From Sphingomonas sp. (GTDB lineage: Bacteria > Pseudomonadota > Alphaproteobacteria > Sphingomonadales > Sphingomonadaceae), in the NCBI GenBank assembly GCA_019247755.1, contig JAFBAM010000250.1, positions 1-7,043 on the forward strand: a stretch of DNA of 7,043 nt, in the 5' to 3' direction. The notes under the pieces are model-generated. The model did not search any database and had not been told where the DNA came from. It saw nothing but the letters and a program-made list of their open reading frames with translations. The position numbers and the translations under genes are program-made. Shown one piece after another: positions 5,558 through 7,043 of the stretch. The number at the start of each line of letters is the position of its first letter. Positions within the stretch are counted from its first letter, which is position 1.

Positions 5558-6244
5558 TTGCAATCCGGGCTCATCGCCTATCTGGATTCGGTCAAATCCC
5601 GCGATCCTGCCGCGCATTCGCGCTGGGACGTCCTGTTTTATCCCGGTGTCATCGCACTCGGCCTTCATCGCATCGCGCATTGGCTATGGGAGGGGCAGCT
5701 TCAGTTCCTCGCGCGCCTCGTCAACCATTTCGCGCGCTTCCTGACCGGCATCGACATCCATCCTGGCGCCAAGATCGGCCAGCGCTTTTTCCTCGATCAC
5801 GGGTTCAGCGTGATCGGCGAAAGTGCCGAGATCGGCGATGACGTCACGATCTACCAGCATGTCACACTTGGCGGGACGAATCCCACGACGGGCGTTGGCG
5901 GCAAACGTCATCCGACGCTGCGGAACGGCGTAGTAGTCGGCTCAGGCGCGCAAGTCCTGGGTCCAATCGAGGTTGGAGATGGCGCGAAGATCGGCGCCAA
6001 TTCCGTCGTCACCAAGGATGTCGCTCCCGGGCAGACGGTGGTCGGGATCCCAGCCAAGCCGGTTCCGGTCGACGTCGTCCATTACAGCCCGGGGTTCATG
6101 CCCTACGGAACGCCTTGCGGTGAAGACGTCGACCCGGTGCGGGCCAAGCTCTCCGAGCTCGAAGAAGAGATTGAGGCGCTTCGCAAGGAAGTGAGGGTTC
6201 TCAAGGCGGCCAAGACGCCCCAGCCGAAGGTCAAAAGCGCTTGA
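5558..6244 (+). CDS. cysE: Serine O-acetyltransferase, short EpsC-type CysE
   Basis: This cytoplasmic enzyme transfers acetyl from acetyl-CoA to L-serine to make O-acetylserine, the carbon skeleton for cysteine. The 228-residue protein is the short form that lacks the long N-terminal helical domain of enteric CysE (273 residues). A left-handed hexapeptide beta-helix runs from about 64 to 168. Active-site residues are visible: D66 and H68 in IDIHPG, D80-H81 in LDHGFS, and H118 in KRHPT. VTLGGT (102-107) and GIPAKPV (163-169) are typical. The C-terminus is unusual: residues 191-218 form a charged heptad-like coiled coil ending KVKSA, in place of the Ile-terminated tail by which enteric CysE binds CysK. 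The TTG start is supported by GGAAGGAAG eight bases upstream. It overlaps the DUF2794 gene by four bases and diverges from the permease gene. Confidence 0.93.
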   Translation: MQSGLIAYLDSVKSRDPAAHSRWDVLFYPGVIALGLHRIAHWLWEGQLQFLARLVNHFARFLTGIDIHPGAKIGQRFFLDHGFSVIGESAEIGDDVTIYQHVTLGGTNPTTGVGGKRHPTLRNGVVVGSGAQVLGPIEVGDGAKIGANSVVTKDVAPGQTVVGIPAKPVPVDVVHYSPGFMPYGTPCGEDVDPVRAKLSELEEEIEALRKEVRVLKAAKTPQPKVKSA

Positions 6245-6582
6245 GCGTCATCGCGCCGTTCCCGCCAGCCTGGGACCGGCGCCCAATCGCCACGTTCGAC
6301 CGCAGGGAATTGATGCGCATCCTCGACTTATACGGTCGGATGGTCGCGGCTGGGCATTGGCGCGATTATGCGCTGCGGATCGACCCCGATGTGGCGGTGT
6401 TCGCCGCCTTCCGCCGCCATTCGGAGCGCCCCGAGGTCCGCATAGAGAAACGCCCCGCGCTTCGGACGAAACAGGGGGCGTTTGCACTGGTCGGCGAGCA
6501 TGGCGCGGTGCTCAAGCGGGGCCACGACCTTAACGGCGTGCTGGCCCCGCTCGAGCGGCGGCTCATGCGGCTTGTTGGGTAA
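6241..6582 (+). CDS. DUF2794 family protein of unknown function
   Basis: The 113-residue protein matches my recollection of the DUF2794 family, which is small and found mainly in Alphaproteobacteria. Conserved-looking blocks are FDRREL (19-24), LYGRMVAAGHWRDYA (30-44), FRR (57-59), RIEKRPAL (67-74), KQGAFALV (77-84) and LKRGHDL (91-97). It has no signal peptide, no membrane segment and no cysteine, and it is rich in Arg and Lys, so it is probably a cytoplasmic basic protein. The start is TTG at 6241, sharing TTGA with the cysE stop, with GAAGG (6226-6230) ten bases upstream inside cysE. This arrangement points to translational coupling. The function is not known; the cysE link suggests, but does not show, a role near cysteine synthesis. 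The stop codon lies 20 bp inside the convergent membrane gene. Confidence 0.85.
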   Translation: MSVIAPFPPAWDRRPIATFDRRELMRILDLYGRMVAAGHWRDYALRIDPDVAVFAAFRRHSERPEVRIEKRPALRTKQGAFALVGEHGAVLKRGHDLNGVLAPLERRLMRLVG

Positions 6583-7043
6583 TCACTGCCCGGTCGAGGA
6601 TCGGCAGCTTCTCGCGAAGCCCTTCGGGCAGCGGCCTGACGATCGCCCCGCGCGCCTGGTGCCAGAAAGCCGACAGCAGCAGCAGTGCCGAGCCGATCAC
6701 GAGCGCCGTCAGTGCGATGTTGAGCTCAACAGCACCGAAGCGCTTGAACAGATCGGCGAGCGCCCACAGGACATAGGCCAAGGCCGAGACCAGCAGCGCG
6801 CGACGATCCACCGCGAGAGCCGTCAGGCCAAGTGCGATGTAGAGGGCGATCACGATTAGCCCTTCGCTCAATGTGACGCTGCCATTGTTCAGGCCAAGCA
6901 GGGTGAAGATCGGGTGGACGATCATCGGCGCGGCCAGAAGGTGGAGCCAGAAGGCGACGTCCGAGCGGCGCGTGAGGCGAGCGCGGTCGGACGAATCCCA
7001 CCACATGGCGAAAAGGAAGATGCCGACGCCGAGGAAGAGCACC
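6563..7043 (-). CDS. Multi-pass membrane protein of unknown function, C-terminal part (runs off right edge)
   Basis: The last 159 or so residues of a membrane protein are visible; the gene continues past the right edge, so the true start is not seen. At least five hydrophobic helices occur: at the edge (LFLGVGIFLFAMWW), then around FWLHLLAAPMIVHPIFTLLG, LIVIALYIALGLTALAV, ALLVSALAYVLWALADLF and LNIALTALVIGSALLLLSAF. A soluble tail of about 25 residues (WHQARGAIVRPLPEGLREKL onward) follows. The histidines in LHLLAAPMIVHP lie in or next to a helix and may be functional. I do not recognise a named family. It is convergent with the DUF2794 gene and overlaps it by 20 bp at the 3' ends. Confidence 0.8.
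   Translation of the reverse strand, partial: VLFLGVGIFLFAMWWDSSDRARLTRRSDVAFWLHLLAAPMIVHPIFTLLGLNNGSVTLSEGLIVIALYIALGLTALAVDRRALLVSALAYVLWALADLFKRFGAVELNIALTALVIGSALLLLSAFWHQARGAIVRPLPEGLREKLPILDRAVITQQAA

Noticed and set aside
1..7043. A cryptic defence, mobile or otherwise novel multi-gene system
   Set aside because: All substantial genes belong to known housekeeping or stress families, with no integrase, transposase, toxin-antitoxin pair, CRISPR repeats or tRNA. Only the small unknown gene (DUF2794) and the partial membrane protein lack a function.

Overview
The window is high-GC and densely packed with short intergenic gaps. The gene set fits a free-living alphaproteobacterium, most likely a sphingomonad. 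The evidence is a DUF2794 gene (a family known mainly from Alphaproteobacteria), a short EpsC-type serine acetyltransferase, an LplT-like transporter resembling those of Sphingomonadales, and a katG/oxyR pair. The taxonomic call is inference from protein resemblance. I see no rRNA, tRNA, CRISPR array, insertion sequence or phage gene.

Layout. At 1-296 (minus) is the N-terminal part of an LplT-like MFS lysophospholipid transporter. Divergent from it is pgsA (389-955, plus), so the left end is a phospholipid region. Then comes a 310-base gap with two related 43-bp direct repeats and three tandem hairpins. It leads into katG (1266-3509, plus), a full-length catalase-peroxidase with every key catalytic residue present. 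katG converges on oxyR (minus, ending at 3510), the peroxide-sensing LysR-type regulator with both redox cysteines. The two stop codons abut in one palindromic TGATCA, and a 10-bp hairpin just after the katG stop lies inside the oxyR coding sequence. KatG and OxyR form an oxidative-stress module in which OxyR probably controls katG.

To the right is a sulfur-related cluster. A TSUP (TauE/SafE) permease (4647-5480, minus) diverges from a serine O-acetyltransferase (5558-6244, plus) across 77 bp that hold a palindromic site. A DUF2794 gene (6241-6582) overlaps cysE by four bases (TTGA) and is probably translationally coupled to it. The window ends in a convergent, partial multi-pass membrane protein (6563 to the right edge) that overlaps the DUF2794 gene by 20 bp.

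This is mostly ordinary core genome. The points worth a second look are non-coding or small-scale: the repeat and hairpin block upstream of katG, the operator-like inverted repeat and the start-site conflict at oxyR, the hairpin embedded in the oxyR tail, and the cysE-DUF2794 coupling.
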